Assembly (NCBI GenBank): GCA_963775835.1
Contig: CAVZKV010000020.1
Location: 310,001-374,000 of the forward strand
Reading direction: 5' to 3'
Length of the DNA stretch: 64,000 nucleotides
DNA from: AWTP1-13 sp963775835
GTDB lineage: Bacteria; Pseudomonadota; Alphaproteobacteria; Rhizobiales; Hyphomicrobiaceae
The stretch's first letter is position 1; each line of letters begins with the position of its first letter. Position numbers and translations under genes: made by a program. Below the pieces are notes generated by a model. It made no database searches and had not been told where the DNA came from. It worked only from the letters and a program-made list of their open reading frames with translations. Below, piece by piece: positions 36,297 through 45,663 of the stretch.

Positions 36297-36510
36297 CTTC
36301 GCCGCAACGCACACTCCTTCGTCGGCTTCGGGTCGCGACCGGCATTGCCATCTAGCCCGCCTTTCTCACCGTCCTTAAATGCGCAATGCATATCAGCAAT
36401 TCGCTGAGAGGTGAGTTTTCTGTTGGCGTGCGAGATCGGCGCCGCCAGCGGCGGGTTTTGCAGGTTCATGTTTTTCCTCTGTGGTTGCTGGTGGGGTGGA
36501 GCTGGCGGTC
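36297..36510. other. Gap of about 210 bp, IS1380 flank
   Basis: No gene seen. It leads to the 3' side of the IS1380 transposase; exact element ends could not be fixed by eye. Confidence 0.35.
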
Positions 36511-37904
36511 TCAGGCCGCGGCACGTTTCAGCCGGGCATGCGCCAGGGCAAAAATCTCCTGCCCTGGATACGATGAGGCGAATGCGATCTTCACGCGCCG
36601 CACGCTAATCGTGACCTGAGCACCGATCTTCAGGAGTTTCAGCCGAATGGTACCGCAGGTGGCGCGCGCCAGCTCGCTACCAGCAAGGCCGATGCGGCGT
36701 AGCGCGCACATCAGGACGTAGGCCATGGAGGCGAACCATAGGCGCAGCTGATTGGCGCGCATGGTCACTGCCGGCGTGCGGTCGGCAAACATGTCGCCTT
36801 GGCATTCCTTGATGCGGTTTTCCATGTCGCCACGCTGGCAATAAATATCTTCGTAGAGTGGTTGCGCTGAAGCCTGGGCCCGTTTGAGCGACGTGACGAT
36901 GAAGCGAGGATTGGCTTCGCCCTTGGTCCACTCAGCCTTGCCGATCACACGCCGTTTGCAGCTCCAGCTCTCGAGCGTCTCCCACATGAACTCCTTGAAG
37001 CGGCGGGCGGGCGCACCCGTCTTTTTAGCTTCCGTCTCGGCCGCCTCCAGCTCGTGCGCAATCTGCTCCACCAGCCGCTCGTTCTTGGCCAGCCCGAACA
37101 CGTAATCCACGCGATTTGCTTCACACCAGGCCATCAATTCCTCGCGCGCAAAGCCGCTATCGGCACGAAGGCAGATCTCCACTTTGCGCCAGCGCGACCG
37201 GATCTGCGCTACCAGGCGCGCAACCTCCTCGACTGCACCGGCCGAGGCATCGATGTTGGAGCGGCGCAGCTTGGCTGCCAGAAGATGGCGGCCGCAGAAG
37301 ATGTAGAGCGGCAGATAGCAGTAGCAATCATGATAGCCATGGAAAAAACGTCCCTCCTGATGCCCGTGCAGGGGGCTATCGGTGGCATCAAGATCAAGGA
37401 TGATGCGTTTCGGAGGCCGCCGATGCGCCTCCAGAAATAATGTCACGAATAGGTCTTCGATGGCCCGGCCATCGTGACTGATCTTGTGGTAGCGCGGCGG
37501 AGCGAAGGCCGCGCCCTCCTCGGGTGCGTGCTCCAGCCGTGATAGCGTCGATTTCCGGCCACTGGCGCGCAGTCCTTGCGCCGTGCTTTTAGCTTCCCGG
37601 CCAGCACCGCCATCACCGGATCGTGCCGCAACTCGTCGTGATCGTTGAGATCCTCATAGCCGAGCGCAATCCCGACCACCCGCTGGCCGACCAGCGTTGT
37701 GGTGGTGTGCTCAATGCACTCTGCCTCGCGACGGTCGGTGAAACAGGCGGCAAAGCGCTTAATCAACCTGATCGCTCTGTCGGCCGCACCCAATAGAAGC
37801 GCGCCGGCATCCGAGCTGATCACACCACCGTCGAATGCGCCCACAACTGAGCGGCCTTCAACAGTTCCGAAGTCGAGCAAATCCTGCCTACACTCTGTCG
37901 CCAT
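36511..37904 (-). pseudogene. IS1380-family transposase, single-base frameshift
   Basis: Two frames make one transposase of about 460 residues. The first (37904 to about 37550) has VVGAFDGGVISSDAGALLL and QRVVGIALGYEDLNDHDELR, ending at DCAPVAGN. The second continues as SGRKSTLSRLEHAPEEGAAF and runs to 36511 with RIILDLDATDSPLHGHQEGR (DDE Asp), LRADSGFAREELMAWCEAN (second Asp), YCQRGDMENRIKECQGD (Glu region) and the C-terminal helices. One base is missing near GGAAATCG at 37553. IS1380 members use a single frame, so this copy is probably inactive. Terminal repeats were not identified. Confidence 0.85.
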
Positions 37905-38070
37905 CGGGGTTCTTCTCCGTCTCGCGCAAAGTCGTTGTCACAAAACAACTTTCGCTGATTCGGAGCCCCGATGCGCTGAATACCTTGAGAATTTGGGGCT
38001 AGGTGTCGAGAGCGGCTACCGGATCTCCGTTCAATTCACGCGGTTACATTGCGGCTGAGCAATGCAGGAA
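37905..38070. other. IS1380 flank, no gene seen
   Basis: Contains ACAAAACAACTTTCGCTGA-like sequence next to the 5' side of the IS1380 gene, probably the element's terminal region. Nothing else recognised. Confidence 0.35.
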
Positions 38071-38325
38071 CTAACCGCCACTCAGTCTGCCTGATTTCTG
38101 CGGAAGGCTCGTGGCGGCGAGCAGATCGGCCGAGAGCAACACGTCGCCACGGGGCGAGAATGCCACATCGCTAGGATAGGCCAACGCAAGCTCGTGCATC
38201 TTCCTAAGGCCTGGCCAGGCATCGAAAACAATATTCTGATCTTGGACCGATCCGATCGGTCGACCAACCCAGGCCATGACCAGTGCCCCCGCTCTGAATA
38301 GACACGACGCCCGCGCATGCACCAT
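38071..38325 (-). pseudogene. C-terminal fragment of an unidentified protein
   Basis: An 84-residue frame reads ALVMAWVGRPIGSVQDQNIV and ELALAYPSDVAFSPRGDVLL, which looks like a C-terminal beta-rich repeat domain. It lacks a proper start, and its upstream frame (38330-38480, containing FARTGLLDVERAIIKARVAT) is shifted. I read it as a relic cut off by the IS1380 insertion next to it. Confidence 0.4.
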
Positions 38326-38497
38326 CGTTGATCTGAAATACCGACAGTGTGTCTGGTGGCAACGCGAGCTTTGATGATCGCACGCTCGACGTCCAGCAGC
38401 CCGGTTCGCGCGAAATAGCTGTAACCTGACGCGATCTTCAGCCGGCCTGCAAGGGGCAAAGGTGCCAGGACTAGTACCGGTGCTTGGCTAGAGCCTG

Positions 38498-39010
38498 TCA
38501 AGTTAGGGCAGGCGGGTGATCCTTCCTGTCGGGCGACCACGCGTCGCTTAGCAACAGCAACCGAAGCACCAACACGTGGGTGATAAGGAGCAGCGGTACA
38601 AGCACGGTCACAATATAGAATGCGGCCCCTAATTGACCGGGCTCGAGCCCGACGCGGTTGCCCTGATAGAAGGCGAAGAGGAGGTCGCCGCTGCCCCAAA
38701 AGGTGAACAGCCAGAGCATCGGTAGTCCCAGCCTGCTCTTGAGTGCCATCAGCGCCAGGAGCGCGAGGACCGCAGCAGTGAGATCGCCGTAGGCGGCAGG
38801 ACGTGCCCATGCAGCCGGCAGATCGAGCGAAACTACTCCGGGGACCAAGAACGACAAGCCCACAAAGCGGAAAGCGTGCAGAAGCAGGAGCGGCCGCAAG
38901 GCGTCGGCGCGCGGTAGGCGGCGCAGGTCCGGCCACAAGTGGCGCGCAACGATGCCCCAGGCGATTAGGCTGAAGGCAATACTGATCCCGAACACTAATG
39001 CCGGAGACAT
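38498..39010 (-). CDS. Hypothetical integral membrane protein
   Basis: A 170-residue protein with about five hydrophobic segments: ALVFGISIAFSLIAWGIVAR, LLLLHAFRFVGLSFLVPGVV, YGDLTAAVLALLALMALKS, MLWLFTFWGSGDLLFAFYQG and AAFYIVTVLVPLLLITHVLV. LRPLLLLHAFRF and TFWGSGDLLFAFYQG carry conserved-looking polar residues within the membrane. The layout parallels the next membrane protein (39146-39835), which also has a W--FG--DL motif (AWNLFGAADLVLA here), so the two may be distant paralogues. It starts at ATG 39010. Function unknown. Confidence 0.65.
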   Translation of the reverse strand: MSPALVFGISIAFSLIAWGIVARHLWPDLRRLPRADALRPLLLLHAFRFVGLSFLVPGVVSLDLPAAWARPAAYGDLTAAVLALLALMALKSRLGLPMLWLFTFWGSGDLLFAFYQGNRVGLEPGQLGAAFYIVTVLVPLLLITHVLVLRLLLLSDAWSPDRKDHPPALT

Positions 39011-39145
39011 TATTAACTCCTGCCAACTGGTTGGATGGCTATGCTTGGGTCCATTGCTACGCTCCTTTGCATCAGGCCGGGAAAGATTGCTCGTTAGTCA
39101 CCCTGATTGAAAACCGCGTTCGCTGCGGCTCTCACGCAACCACGC

Positions 39146-39835
39146 TCACCGCTCGGCCCAGTTTGGCGCGCGCCGGAGCTGCACGGCGATAATCGCGTGC
39201 AGGATCAGCCAGATCGGGACCAGCACTGTCGGAACGAACGACCAGGGCGGGTGCTGCATCGCTTCCGAGCCCGGGCCAGGGAAGAGTTGCAAGGGCGAAC
39301 CCTCTGCCGACGTGATGCCGAAGGCGATTGCCAGCACGAGATCGGCAGCGCCAAATAAATTCCAGGCCGCGATGGCTGTGGTGTGGTGCGCGCCCCCGTC
39401 CTTCAGGAGCCACAGCACCGGCACGGCGGCGACGCCCGTGATGATGTCGCCCCAGGCGGCGCTGTAGGGAAACGGCCCCGTAAGCCGCCCCTCGGCCGCC
39501 AGCATGAGAAAAAGCACGGCGAAGATGCGTACGATATTGAGTGCGACCATCACTGGCAACGGTATGCTCAGCATCGCCTTGCGCGCGGTCCGCCATGCGG
39601 TTGCGAACGCCGCCGCCAGAGGCGGCACCACCACGAAGAGTCCGACCACCGGGAGCGGTCTCGAGATCGTGAGCCACCCGGCGCCCGCCACCGCAGCGGC
39701 GAGGCCGATCCAGACGCCGATCACTGCTGCCAACGTAATCTTGGCGACACGCGTGACGTCCATGCAGGCGGTCAGGACGTTGACGACCAGCACCATCAAG
39801 GCCGCCGTGATGACCATGCCGATGAAATCGAGCAT
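39146..39835 (-). CDS. Hypothetical integral membrane protein
   Basis: A 229-residue protein with about seven hydrophobic segments, beginning MLDFIGMVITAALMVLVVNV. Segments include VVGLFVVVPPLAAAFAT, LNIVRIFAVLFLMLAAEGRL, SAAWGDIITGVAAVPVLWLL and HTTAIAAWNLFGAADLVLAI. GDI and AAWNLFGAADL recall the GDL/WGSGDL stretch of the gene at 38498. It starts 11 bp after the stop of the SDR gene, so both are one operon under the upstream TetR site. I do not recognise the family; a carrier or a membrane-bound partner of the reductase is possible. Confidence 0.68.
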   Translation of the reverse strand: MLDFIGMVITAALMVLVVNVLTACMDVTRVAKITLAAVIGVWIGLAAAVAGAGWLTISRPLPVVGLFVVVPPLAAAFATAWRTARKAMLSIPLPVMVALNIVRIFAVLFLMLAAEGRLTGPFPYSAAWGDIITGVAAVPVLWLLKDGGAHHTTAIAAWNLFGAADLVLAIAFGITSAEGSPLQLFPGPGSEAMQHPPWSFVPTVLVPIWLILHAIIAVQLRRAPNWAER

Positions 39836-39846
39836 GTTGCTTTCCC

Positions 39847-40701
39847 TTAGGCGTGAGTGCGCGGTTGCGTGACGGCGCCGCCCTTGCTCAATGGGTCAAG
39901 CGCAAATGCCTTGCGCAGGCTGGGCTCGAACAACCGCGCCGGCAGCAGCCTGCGCAGCCAGCTCAGAAGGACTGCCTGGCCGATGGGCCATCGCATGCGG
40001 TAGGGCCCTTCGATCGATCGCACAACTGCCTCGGCGACGAACTTCGGCTCCGGCGCCGTGTTGGTGTTGTGGGTGATCACTGCCGCCGTGCGGTGGCGTT
40101 GCGACGCATAGGCGTCGATGCGACCCTCCGCTTGTGCGGCGCTCGTGTCGAGATTGGTCCGGGTATAGTGGGGCTCAATCAAGACCACGCGGATGCCGAA
40201 TGCGCGCACTTCGTGGTCGAGCGACTCCGATAGCCCTTCGAGAGCATGCTTCGTGCTCGCATAGACGCCCATGAACGGCGCCGGTATGTAGCCCAGGATC
40301 GAGCTGATGTTGACGATCAGACCCGCTCCCTGACGCCGCATACCTGGCAACACGGCTTGCATCATGCGCAGGACGCCGATGACGTTGGTGTCGAACAGCA
40401 CCTGCGCCTGGCTGATGCTCGTTTCCTCGACGGCACCGACCAGATTGACGCCGGCATTGTTGACCAGAACGTCGATCCGGCCTGCGCGCCTCCGCACCTC
40501 TTCAACGCAGGCCTTGACCGAAACCTCATCTCGGACATCGAGCGGCGTGAGCTCGACGCCCACGGGCGGACGTGTTGTTGCGGGCGCACGCACGCCGCCG
40601 TAGACCCGTTGGCCCCGGGCGGCCAGCAGCTCGGCGGTTACCCGGCCGATGCCGGACGACGCACCTGTGATCAGGACCACGCGCCTCGGACCGTTCGTCA
40701 T
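39847..40701 (-). CDS. Short-chain dehydrogenase/reductase
   Basis: A 284-residue classical SDR. VVLITGASSGIGRVTAELLA holds the TGxxxGIG nucleotide-binding loop (residues 11-20), DVLVNNAGVN the NNAG motif, NISSILGYIPAPF the catalytic Ser region and YASTKHAL the YxxxK catalytic pair. RVVLIEPHYTRTNLD is the usual region after the active site. The enzyme oxidises or reduces a hydroxyl/keto group with NAD(P); the substrate is unknown. It is divergent from a TetR gene with a 22-bp palindrome between them and is followed by a membrane protein gene 11 bp on. Confidence 0.9.
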   Translation of the reverse strand: MTNGPRRVVLITGASSGIGRVTAELLAARGQRVYGGVRAPATTRPPVGVELTPLDVRDEVSVKACVEEVRRRAGRIDVLVNNAGVNLVGAVEETSISQAQVLFDTNVIGVLRMMQAVLPGMRRQGAGLIVNISSILGYIPAPFMGVYASTKHALEGLSESLDHEVRAFGIRVVLIEPHYTRTNLDTSAAQAEGRIDAYASQRHRTAAVITHNTNTAPEPKFVAEAVVRSIEGPYRMRWPIGQAVLLSWLRRLLPARLFEPSLRKAFALDPLSKGGAVTQPRTHA

Positions 40702-40759
40702 GGGAACTCCTGGCCTGACCCCCGGACGAGGTTGCGACCTCTATCGAAATCGATCGGCA

Positions 40760-40781
40760 AAAGATGTTCAAGATCATCTTT
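40760..40781. promoter_or_regulatory. Candidate TetR operator between SDR and TetR genes
   Basis: Perfect inverted repeat AAAGATG-ttcaagat-CATCTTT in the 116-bp divergent intergenic region. Size and place fit a TetR dimer controlling both the SDR-membrane operon and its own gene. Confidence 0.6.
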
Positions 40782-40817
40782 GCGCGGTATCCTCATCACG
40801 TCCCGGAGGATGAGACC

Positions 40818-41450
40818 ATGCCGTATTTACCGAAGCAAAAGCGCGACACACGCGAGAAAATCCTCGAAAGCGCCAGGCGGCTCTTCAACCGCAAGGGCTA
40901 TTTCGGCGCGTCGATCGAGGAGATCATGAATGACGCCGGTCTCACCCACGGCGGCTTCTATCGACACTTCACCGGCAAGGATGAGCTCTACGCGGCGGCC
41001 GTTCGGCAGTTCCTTTGCAAGAAGACGCCCGCAGCTTGGCAAAAGCGGCGAGAGCCGAGGACGGTCACGAAGCCCCGCGCCCAACGGATCGTCGACGCCT
41101 ACTTTTCGCGCGGGCACTTCGAGGATCGCGAAGGCTGCTGCCCGCTGTTAGGGACGGCCTGCGACGTTCAACGCGGCGGCGAGGCGGTCATGGCCGCCTA
41201 CCAGGAAGTCGTGGAGCAGATGGTCAAGGTCTTTGAGGACCACCTAAACGAGCCGCGGCCGCGCGACCGTGCGCTCGCACTCGTCGCCCTGTGCGTCGGC
41301 GGCATGGTTCTGGCGAGGAACGTCGGCGATCCGGCCTTGGCCAACGACTTCCGTCGCACCGCGCACGCCGAGGTGCTGCGGCTCGCGGGCTGGTCTCGGA
41401 GATTGCCTCCACACAGCTCGTTGCCGTCTAAACCGCCGGCGCTGAAGTAG
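40818..41450 (+). CDS. TetR-family regulator (SDR-linked)
   Basis: A 210-residue regulator. KILESARRLFNRKGYFGASI and EEIMNDAGLTHGGFYRHFTG with KDELYAAAVRQF form the TetR helix-turn-helix (about residues 10-60). LTHGGFYRHF is the pattern of the AcrR/NemR-like group that senses reactive electrophiles or drugs; VDAYFSRGHFEDREGCCPLL contains a Cys pair which might act as a sensor. The ATG at 40818 follows CCCGGAGGATGAG. It is divergent from an SDR gene, the classic arrangement for a TetR-SDR detoxification pair. Confidence 0.9.
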   Translation: MPYLPKQKRDTREKILESARRLFNRKGYFGASIEEIMNDAGLTHGGFYRHFTGKDELYAAAVRQFLCKKTPAAWQKRREPRTVTKPRAQRIVDAYFSRGHFEDREGCCPLLGTACDVQRGGEAVMAAYQEVVEQMVKVFEDHLNEPRPRDRALALVALCVGGMVLARNVGDPALANDFRRTAHAEVLRLAGWSRRLPPHSSLPSKPPALK

Positions 41451-41870
41451 GAGCGAAGCATAAGCGGAGCGGCGGGCCAGGCGCGGCCACGCGCGAAAGT
41501 CCCGCCCTGTCGCGAAGGCCGCCCTCCCTCGCCCATTGGGAGAACGGTGTGGCGCGGTTAATCGTGCGGCCAACACCCGCGATGGGGCACTTGCACCGCA
41601 ACAGCAGCCGGCCCTGCCAGAAAGCAGGCCACAACTCAACCCCCTGCACGCTCGGCCACCGCGAGAATTCCATCGCGCCGATGTTTACCCTACTATTGCC
41701 TTAGGCTAGGCCCAGTCCCTTCAAAGTACCTGGACGCGTGGGCTCGTGCCATTGTCGAAGTCCGCGACCTTAGGCCACGAGGAAATGCCCCGAAAGCGGC
41801 CGTCGACGACAATACGTCGGAAGGACTGCGGCCAGCAATTCGGGGTGAGCCTTGAAAGGATTATCTCGTC
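41451..41870. other. Gap of 420 bp, no gene seen
   Basis: No frame shows a domain. The last 100 bp should hold the promoter of the histidine kinase gene; a weak AAAGGA ribosome site is visible at about 41855. Confidence 0.4.
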
Positions 41871-44339
41871 ATGGCGTCCGCAGAGTCAGCAGGGGGTGAT
41901 ACCCATCAAAGCATTGGGCGCACGAAAGTTGATCTGGAGCGAGAGCTTGCGGAGGCGCATCGACGAGAAGCTGCGACTGCCGAAGTTCTCAAGGCCATTA
42001 GTCGCTCAACTTTCAATCTCCAAGAAGTGTTGGACAGTCTGATAGAGAGCGCTGTGCAGCTCACGGGCGCCGAGACGGGCCTCATCATCAGGCAAGATGA
42101 CAAGGTCTATCGCGCTGCGGCCATATATGGCGCCTCTCCTGAGTTTATCGAGGTCGCAAAGCAGGACCCGATCCCTCAGGGCCGCCAATCGGCGACGGGA
42201 AGGGCAGTGCTTGAGCGCCGGGTTATCCACATCCATGACGTGTTGAACGATCCCGAGTATGCGTGGGTAGGCCCACAGGTAGCAGGGGTTCGCACAATTC
42301 TCGCCGTGCCAATGCTCCGAGAGGACATCGTAGTCGGCGTGATCGGATGCGGGCGCCGCGAGGTGCGGCCCTTCACCGCAAAGCAAATTGAACTCATGCA
42401 GACTTTCGCCGACCAGGCGGTGATCGCCATCGAGAACACGCGTCTCTTCGAGGAGGTACAGAGGCGTACCCGCGAACTCACCCAAGCGCTCGAGTTCGAG
42501 ACCGCGACAAACGAGGTGTTGCAGGTCATCTCCAGCTCGCCGGGTGAACTTGGGCCAGTTTACGATACGATGCTGGCAAGCGCACTCAAGCACTGCGAAG
42601 CCAAATTCGGCGGACTGTTCAGACACGAACTTGGCGCGTTTCATCCCGTCGCCGGTCTGGGCGTGTCTGGCGCGTTGGCTGAATATGCGCGAGAGCGCGG
42701 GGTGAGCGCGAGCTCCCTGTCTGACCTTGCCCTTATGGCCCCGACCGGGCAGACTCTCCAGATCTCGGACATGCGTGAGAGCCGCGCCTATCGTGAGCGC
42801 AACCCCTTTGCGGTTGCCTGTGTCGAGCTTGGGGGGGCGAGGACGTCTCTTTATGTACCCTTGCTCAAGGAGGCTGAGCTGATTGGCTGCTTCCTGATCT
42901 ATCGCCAGGAGGTGCGCCCGTTCAGCGACAAGCAGACTGCTCTCGTCACAAGCTTTGCACGCCAGGCCGTGATCGCCATCGAGAACACGCGGTTGTTCGA
43001 GGAGGTGCAGGCGCGGACCCGCGAGCTGCAGGAGGCGCTGGAGCAGCAGACGTCTACGGCAGAGGTACTGGGCGCCATCAGCCGGTCAAAGTTCGAGCTA
43101 CAGCCGGTGCTCGATACGCTGGTCGCCTCTGCCGCGCATCTATGCGATGCACCGATGGTGGCGATCCACGTGCAACGCATGCCGACGAAGGGCGCACCAG
43201 CGATGGCGACGTTTGCGTTCGCCAGCCTGCCGGGGCGGGCGCGCTACGGCTTCTCGGCGGAGATGATGACGGCGCTTGCCGAGATCGGCCAGGTCATGGG
43301 CCGCGGCTCGCTTGCGGGGCGCACGATCCTCGAGAGGCGCCCCGTGCACATTCCCGACGTCGGGGCGGACGCCGAGTACGAATTCCACGACTTTACGCGC
43401 ATCACGGGCGCGCGCACCATGCTGGGCCTGCCGCTACTACGCGACGGCAGTCCGATCGGCCTGCTCTCGCTCTACCGCACGCGTGTGGCCCCCTTCACGC
43501 AGCGGCAGATCGAACTGCTCGAGACCTTCGCCGACCAAGCGGTCATCGCCATCGAAAACGCGCGGTTGTTCGAGGAGGTGCAGGAACGCACGCGCGAGTT
43601 AGCTCGCACTGTCGAGGAGCTCGAGATCGCCAGCCAGCACAAATCGCAGTTCGTCGCCAACATGAGCCACGAGCTCAGGACCCCGCTCGCCGCAATCCTC
43701 GGTTACGCCGAGTTGATCCAAGAAGGCTTCTACGGTCCCCTGCCCGACAAATCGATGGATGCCCTTACTCGCATTCGCTCAAACGGCAAGCATCTGCTTG
43801 GACTGATCAACAGCGTTCTCGACATCGCCAAGATCGAGTCCGGCCAATTCAACCTCAATCTCGGCGAATATGCGCTCGAGAACGTGGTCGAGACGGTGCG
43901 CGCGGCAACCGAGGCCCTGGCAGAAACCAAGAAGCTCGGGCTCAAAACCGACGTTGCCAAGCGCTTACCAGTGGGCGTTGGTGATGAGCAGCGCCTCACC
44001 CAGGTCCTGCTCAACCTCGTCGGCAATGCCATCAAATTCACCGACAACGGTGAGGTGCGGATCAGCGCGACGGCGGGGAATGGTACCTTTGAGATCTGTG
44101 TCACCGACACCGGACCAGGGATCGCCGTGGCGGAGCAGAAACGCATCTTCGAGCAATTTCATCAGGTAGATAGCTCCAATACCAAGGCAAAAGGTGGTAC
44201 AGGCCTCGGGCTCGCAATTGCCAAGCGCATTGTGGAGTTGCATGGCGGACAAATTTGGGTGGACTCGGAAGGTGGCAAGGGATCAGCATTTCATTTCACG
44301 CTGCCGATCCGGGCCGAACACAGTGGGGATAGGGCGTGA
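41871..44339 (+). CDS. Triple-GAF histidine kinase
   Basis: An 822-residue soluble sensor kinase without membrane segments. A short coiled coil (ERELAEAHRREAATAEVLKA) leads to GAF1 (about 45-190), GAF2 (about 220-370) and GAF3 (about 400-560), each closed by the linker FADQAVIAIENTRLFEEVQ or a variant of it. HisKA has NMSHELRTPLAAILGYAELI (phospho-His near residue 600), and the ATPase domain shows LLNLVGNAIKFTDNGE, VTDTGPGIA and GGTGLGLAIAKRIVELHGGQ. Repeated GAF domains probably bind small ligands or sense redox state. Two response-regulator genes follow in the same direction and are the likely targets. Confidence 0.93.
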   Translation: MASAESAGGDTHQSIGRTKVDLERELAEAHRREAATAEVLKAISRSTFNLQEVLDSLIESAVQLTGAETGLIIRQDDKVYRAAAIYGASPEFIEVAKQDPIPQGRQSATGRAVLERRVIHIHDVLNDPEYAWVGPQVAGVRTILAVPMLREDIVVGVIGCGRREVRPFTAKQIELMQTFADQAVIAIENTRLFEEVQRRTRELTQALEFETATNEVLQVISSSPGELGPVYDTMLASALKHCEAKFGGLFRHELGAFHPVAGLGVSGALAEYARERGVSASSLSDLALMAPTGQTLQISDMRESRAYRERNPFAVACVELGGARTSLYVPLLKEAELIGCFLIYRQEVRPFSDKQTALVTSFARQAVIAIENTRLFEEVQARTRELQEALEQQTSTAEVLGAISRSKFELQPVLDTLVASAAHLCDAPMVAIHVQRMPTKGAPAMATFAFASLPGRARYGFSAEMMTALAEIGQVMGRGSLAGRTILERRPVHIPDVGADAEYEFHDFTRITGARTMLGLPLLRDGSPIGLLSLYRTRVAPFTQRQIELLETFADQAVIAIENARLFEEVQERTRELARTVEELEIASQHKSQFVANMSHELRTPLAAILGYAELIQEGFYGPLPDKSMDALTRIRSNGKHLLGLINSVLDIAKIESGQFNLNLGEYALENVVETVRAATEALAETKKLGLKTDVAKRLPVGVGDEQRLTQVLLNLVGNAIKFTDNGEVRISATAGNGTFEICVTDTGPGIAVAEQKRIFEQFHQVDSSNTKAKGGTGLGLAIAKRIVELHGGQIWVDSEGGKGSAFHFTLPIRAEHSGDRA

Positions 44340-44460
44340 GCAGGCGCGGCTTGATTGTTCTGCGTGATCTGCGCGCAGGCCACCCCTTTGCGATCTTGCG
44401 TCGCCAAACCACGCAGTGCGCGCCGCCTCCTCGTGAGGAGGCGCTAGTAATCGGTGGGGT

Positions 44461-45615
44461 ATGAATGTGCGCCAGCCGCCCTTGATTCTCATTGCTGACG
44501 ACAACGAGGCCAATCGCGAGATCCTCGGGCGACTGCTCGAGGCGCGCGGCTACAATCTTGTCTTGGCAAATGACGGTGAGGAGGCGCTCGCCTGCGCCCG
44601 CAGCAAGCTGCCAGACCTCGTACTTCTCGACCTTATGATGCCAAAGATGGACGGGTTCGAGGTCTGCCATCGGCTAAAGGCCGACAAGAACTTGCCGTTC
44701 ATGCCCATCATTCTGGTCACGGCGCGAGCCGACAGCAAGGATGTCGTTCGTGGGTTGGAAGCGGGCGGCGATGAATACGTTACCAAGCCAATTGATCAGG
44801 CCGCTCTGGTGGCCCGTGTGCGCTCTGCTTTGCGTATCAAGGAACTGCACGACACTGTGCATGACCAGTCAAAGAGGCTTGCGGTGCAAGCGGACGAGCT
44901 TGCCCAATGGAACACCACCCTGCAGCAACGCGTGAACGATCAGTTGGCAGAAATCGAGCATATCAGCCGACTAAGACGCTTCCTGTCACCGCAAATCGCT
45001 GAGCTCGTTCTGTCTTCCGGCGGCGAACAGTTGTTGGAAAGCCATCGCCGGGAAATTACAGCGGTTCATTGCGACTTACGGGACTTCACGGGGTTCGCAG
45101 AAGTTGCCGAACCCGAGGACGTGATGCAAGTCATGCGTCAATACCATGAAACGTTGGGGAGACTAATTCATGAATTTGGAGGCACGCTCGAGCGCTATGC
45201 TGGCGATGGTGTCATGGTCTGGTTCAATGATCCACTACCCTGCCCTGATCCGTGCGAGCGGGCCGTGCGTATGGCCTTGAAGATGCGGATCTCAATGGCG
45301 GAATTGGTGGCGCAGTGGGGCAGGCAAGGTCACCAACTCGGTTTCGGAATCGGTATCGCTCACGGCTATGCCACGCTGGGCCGTATTGGCTTTGAGGGAC
45401 GTTTCGATTACGCAGCCATAGGCACTGTCGTCAATCTGGCGGCGCGCTTATGCGCCAGGGCTGCGGACAACCAGATTTTGATCGATCGCAAGGTATTAGC
45501 CGCCGTCGATGCAATTTTCGTCACTGAGCCTGCTGGTGAGCTCATGCTAAAGGGCCTGCATCGGCCGACCGCAGCCTTCAACGTTTGCGACCTCCGTGAA
45601 CAGGATGCTTCTTGA
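44461..45615 (+). CDS. Response regulator with class III adenylate/guanylate cyclase output
   Basis: A 384-residue protein. The receiver (1-120) has DDN at 13-15, phospho-acceptor Asp57 in LVLLDLMMPKMDG, and Lys109 in YVTKP. A coiled coil (about 125-180) joins it to a class III nucleotide cyclase: AVHCDLRDFTGFAE (Asp205) and LERYAGDGVMVWFNDP (Asp249) are the two metal-binding Asp, and FDYAAIGTVVNLAARL is the substrate/transition-state region with Asn and Arg. It probably makes cAMP on phosphorylation by the kinase encoded 120 bp upstream. cAMP over cGMP is the default assumption. Confidence 0.92.
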   Translation: MNVRQPPLILIADDNEANREILGRLLEARGYNLVLANDGEEALACARSKLPDLVLLDLMMPKMDGFEVCHRLKADKNLPFMPIILVTARADSKDVVRGLEAGGDEYVTKPIDQAALVARVRSALRIKELHDTVHDQSKRLAVQADELAQWNTTLQQRVNDQLAEIEHISRLRRFLSPQIAELVLSSGGEQLLESHRREITAVHCDLRDFTGFAEVAEPEDVMQVMRQYHETLGRLIHEFGGTLERYAGDGVMVWFNDPLPCPDPCERAVRMALKMRISMAELVAQWGRQGHQLGFGIGIAHGYATLGRIGFEGRFDYAAIGTVVNLAARLCARAADNQILIDRKVLAAVDAIFVTEPAGELMLKGLHRPTAAFNVCDLREQDAS

Positions 45616-45663
45616 ACGTGGCACTAGCCTCCTATTGAGCTTTGCATCTAAAGCGAGCGGCTC

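Noticed and set aside
37540..37570. Programmed frameshift in the IS1380 transposase
   Set aside because: The site has only three A residues and no slippery heptamer, and the family is not known to use frameshifting.
38082..39026. 314-residue minus-strand frame
   Set aside because: It overlaps the membrane protein at 38498 in another frame and has no hydrophobic pattern or motif of its own.
42006..42644. 212-residue minus-strand frame inside the histidine kinase gene
   Set aside because: Shadow of the GAF-domain coding sequence.
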